DNA from: Mimachlamys varia
Taxonomy: Eukaryota > Mollusca > Bivalvia > Pectinida > Pectinidae
Assembly: GCA_947623455.1 (NCBI GenBank)
Contig: OX392527.1
Location: 6,506,001 to 6,570,000, forward strand
Reading direction: 5' to 3'
DNA length: 64,000 bases
Shown here in pieces: positions 61,401-64,000 of this stretch (within the stretch, counting starts at the first letter, position 1; the number at the start of each line of letters is the position of its first letter). The translations under genes and the position numbers were made by a program. A model generated the notes under the pieces. That model made no database searches and had not been told where the DNA came from. It saw only the letters and a program-made list of their open reading frames with translations.

Positions 61401-64000
61401 CTGACTGGTTTAAGCCCTATCATGAACGCTAACTGACTGGTTTAAGCCCTATCGTGAACGCTAACTGACTTGTTAAAGCCATATCATGAACGCTAACTGA
61501 CTGGTTTAAACCCTATCATGAACGCTGACTGACTGGTTTAAGCCCTATCGTGAACGCTAACTGACTGGTTTAAGCCCTATCATGAACGCTAACTGACTGG
61601 TTTAAGCCCTATCATGAACGCTAACTGACTTGTTTCAGCCATATCATAAACGCTAATTGACTGGTTTAAGCCCTATCGTGAACGCTAACTGACTTGTTTA
61701 AGCCCTATCATGAACGCTAACTGACTTGTTTAAGCCCTATCATGAATGCTAACTGACTTGTTTAAGCCCTATCAGGAACGCTAACTGACTGGTTTAAGCC
61801 CTATCGTGAACGCTAACTGACTGGTTTAAGCCCTATCATGAACGCTAACTAACTGGTTTAAGCCCTACCATGAACGCTAACTGACTTGTTTAAGCCCTAT
61901 CATGAACGCTAACTGACTGGTTTAAGCCCTATCATGAACGCTAACTGACTTGTTTCAGCCCTATCATGAACGCTAACTGACTGGTTTAAGCCCTATCATG
62001 AACGCTAACTGACTGGTTTAAGCCCTATCATGAACACTGACTGGTTTAAGCCCTATCATGAACGCTAACTGACTGGTTTAAGCTCTATCGTGAACGCTGA
62101 CTGGTTTAAGCCCTATCATGAACGCTAACTGACTGGTTTAAGCCCTATCATGAACGCTAACTAACTGGTTTAAGCCCTGTCATGAACACTGACTTGTTTA
62201 AGCCCTATCATGAACGCTAACTAACTGGTTTAAGCCCCTTCGTGAACGCTAACTGACTGGTTTAAGCCATGTCTTGAATGCTAACTGACTGGTTTAAACC
62301 CTACCATAAACGCTAACTGACTGGTTTAAGCCCTATCATGAACGCTAACTGACTGGTTTAAGCCCTATCATGAACGCTACCTGACTGGTTTAAGCACTAT
62401 CATGAACGCTAACTGACTGGTTTTAGCCCTATCATGAACGCTAGCTAACTGGTTAAAGCCCTATCATGAACGTTAACTGACTGGTTTAAGCCCTATCATG
62501 AACGCTAACTGACTGGTTTAAGCCCTATCATGAACGCTAACTGACTGGTTTAAGCCCTATCATGAACGCTAACTGACTTGTTTAAGCCCTATCATGAACG
62601 CTAACTGACTGGGTTAAGCCCTACCATGAACGCTAACTGACTGGTTTAAGCCCTATCATGAATGCTGACTGGTTTAAGCCCTATCATGAACGCTAACTGA
62701 CTGGTTTAAGCCCTATCATGAACGCTGACTGACTGGTTTAAGCCCTATCATGAACGCTAACTGACTTGTTTAAGCCCTATCGTGAACGCTAACTGGACTG
62801 GCTTGTTTTAGCCCTATCATGAACGCTAACTGACTGGTTTAAACCCTATCATGAACGCTAACTGACTGGTTTAAGCCCTATCGTGAACGCTAACTGACTT
62901 GTTTTAGCCCTATCATGAACGCTAACTGACTGGTTTAAGCCCTATCATGAACGCTGACTGACTGGTTTAAGCCCTATCATGAACGCTAACTGACTGGTTT
63001 AAGCCCTATCGTGAACGCTAACTGACTTGTTTTAGCCCTATCATGAACGCCAACTGACTTGTTTAAGCCCTATCGTGAACGCTAACTGACTTGTTAAAGC
63101 CATATCATGAACGCTAACTGACTGGTTTAAGCCCTATCGTGAACGCTAACTGACTGGTTTAAGCCCTATCATGAACGCTAACTGACTGGTTTAAGCCCTA
63201 TCGTGAACGCTAACTGACTTGTTAAAGCCATATCATGAACGCTAACTGACTGGTTTAAACCCTATCATGAACGCTGACTGACTGGTTTAAGCCCTATCGT
63301 GAACGCTAACTGACTGGTTTAAGCCCTATCATGAACGCTAACTGACTGGTTTAAGCCCTATCATGAACGCTAACTGACTTGTTTCAGCCATATCATAAAC
63401 GCTAATTGACTGGTTTAAGCCCTATCGTGAACGCTAACTGACTTGTTTAAGCCCTATCATGAACGCTAACTGACTTGTTTAAGCCCTATCATGAATGCTA
63501 ACTGACTTGTTTAAGCCCTATCAGGAACGCTAACTGACTGGTTTAAGCCCTATCATGAACGCTAACTGACTGGTTTAAGCCCTATCGTGAACGCTAACTG
63601 ACTTGTTAAAGCCATATCATGAACGCTAACTGACTGGTTTAAACCCTATCATGAACGCTGACTGACTGGTTTAAGCCCTATCGTGAACGCTAACTGACTG
63701 GTTTAAGCCCTATCATGAACGCTAACTGACTGGTTTAAGCCCTATCATGAACGCTAACTGACTTGTTTCAGCCATATCATAAACGCTAATTGACTGGTTT
63801 AAGCCCTATCGTGAACGCTAACTGACTTGTTTAAGCCCTATCATGAACGCTAACTGACTTGTTTAAGCCCTATCATGAATGCTAACTGACTTGTTTAAGC
63901 CCTATCAGGAACGCTAACTGACTGGTTTAAGCCCTATCGTGAACGCTAACTGACTGGTTTAAGCCCTATCATGAACGCTAACTAACTGGTTTAAGCCCTA
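52481..64000. repeat. 32-bp minisatellite, type B, about 365 units, continuing off the right edge
   Basis: The unit is CCCTATCATGAACGCTAACT then GACTGGTTTAAG. Recurrent variants are CGTG for CATG, ACTTG for ACTGG, ACTAACTGG, and shortened AACACTGACTTG units of 28 bp. A rare variant pair (GCCCCTTCGTGAACG followed by CCATGTC(A/T)TGAATGCT) recurs near 53371, 54563, 56267, 57428, 60481 and 62230, showing higher-order duplication of 1.1-3.1 kb blocks. The period equals that of the adjoining type A array. Confidence 0.97.

Noticed and set aside
16033..64000. Regular direct repeats that might suggest CRISPR arrays
   Set aside because: Repeats are directly abutting without unique spacers, no cas genes are present, and the window is clearly eukaryotic.
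1..64000. Telomeric or centromeric identity of the arrays
   Set aside because: No TTAGGG-type runs, and units are much shorter than typical centromeric satellites. Position on the chromosome cannot be judged from sequence alone.

Overview
This window is eukaryotic. It holds one intron-containing animal gene inside very repeat-rich DNA. The gene spans about 30.7-46.6 kb on the + strand and encodes a polycystin-2 (PKD2/TRPP2) channel. Thirteen coding exons join in frame with consensus GT-AG splice sites, and a short terminal exon is proposed. The protein features (two EF-hand loops, no vertebrate-type N-terminus) and the wealth of minisatellites and small inverted-repeat elements suggest a marine invertebrate, most likely a mollusc such as a bivalve. 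That taxonomic guess is inference; nothing in the window fixes the species.

Layout. A 33-bp minisatellite fills 1-15.6 kb and is open at the left window edge. It is followed by a 23-bp array (16.0-20.7 kb), a 29-bp array (21.7-23.0 kb), a 39/19-bp compound array (23.0-25.1 kb) and a GC-richer 45/51-bp array (25.8-27.6 kb). From 27.6 to 30.7 kb the DNA is mostly single-copy, with two copies of a TTAA-flanked inverted-repeat element, a 60-bp compound array, an 83-bp near-perfect palindrome and a second inverted repeat. The PKD2 gene follows. Its introns carry a third TTAA element copy, a TIR element, SINE-like remnants and, in the 5.8-kb last intron, two minisatellites (61 bp and 46 bp) plus an internally repetitive dispersed element. 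Beyond a probable 3' UTR (46.65-48.1 kb) come a pyrimidine-rich 19/17-bp array, an older dispersed repeat with a 57-bp array inside it, and a 32-bp array (51.35-52.2 kb). That array grades into a related 32-bp array which fills 52.4-64 kb and runs off the right edge.

By the boundaries read here, about 40 kb (roughly 63%) is tandem repeat. Most long reading frames are by-products of repeat units whose length is a multiple of three (33, 45, 51 bp) and which lack stops. I do not regard them as genes.

I found no CRISPR array, operon, defence system, rRNA or intact tRNA. The points most worth checking are the higher-order structure of the arrays, splice-site-like motifs inside several arrays, the 83-bp palindrome with flanking direct repeats, the TTAA element family, a possible minus-strand exon at 27.7 kb, and the two EF-hand loops of this polycystin-2.
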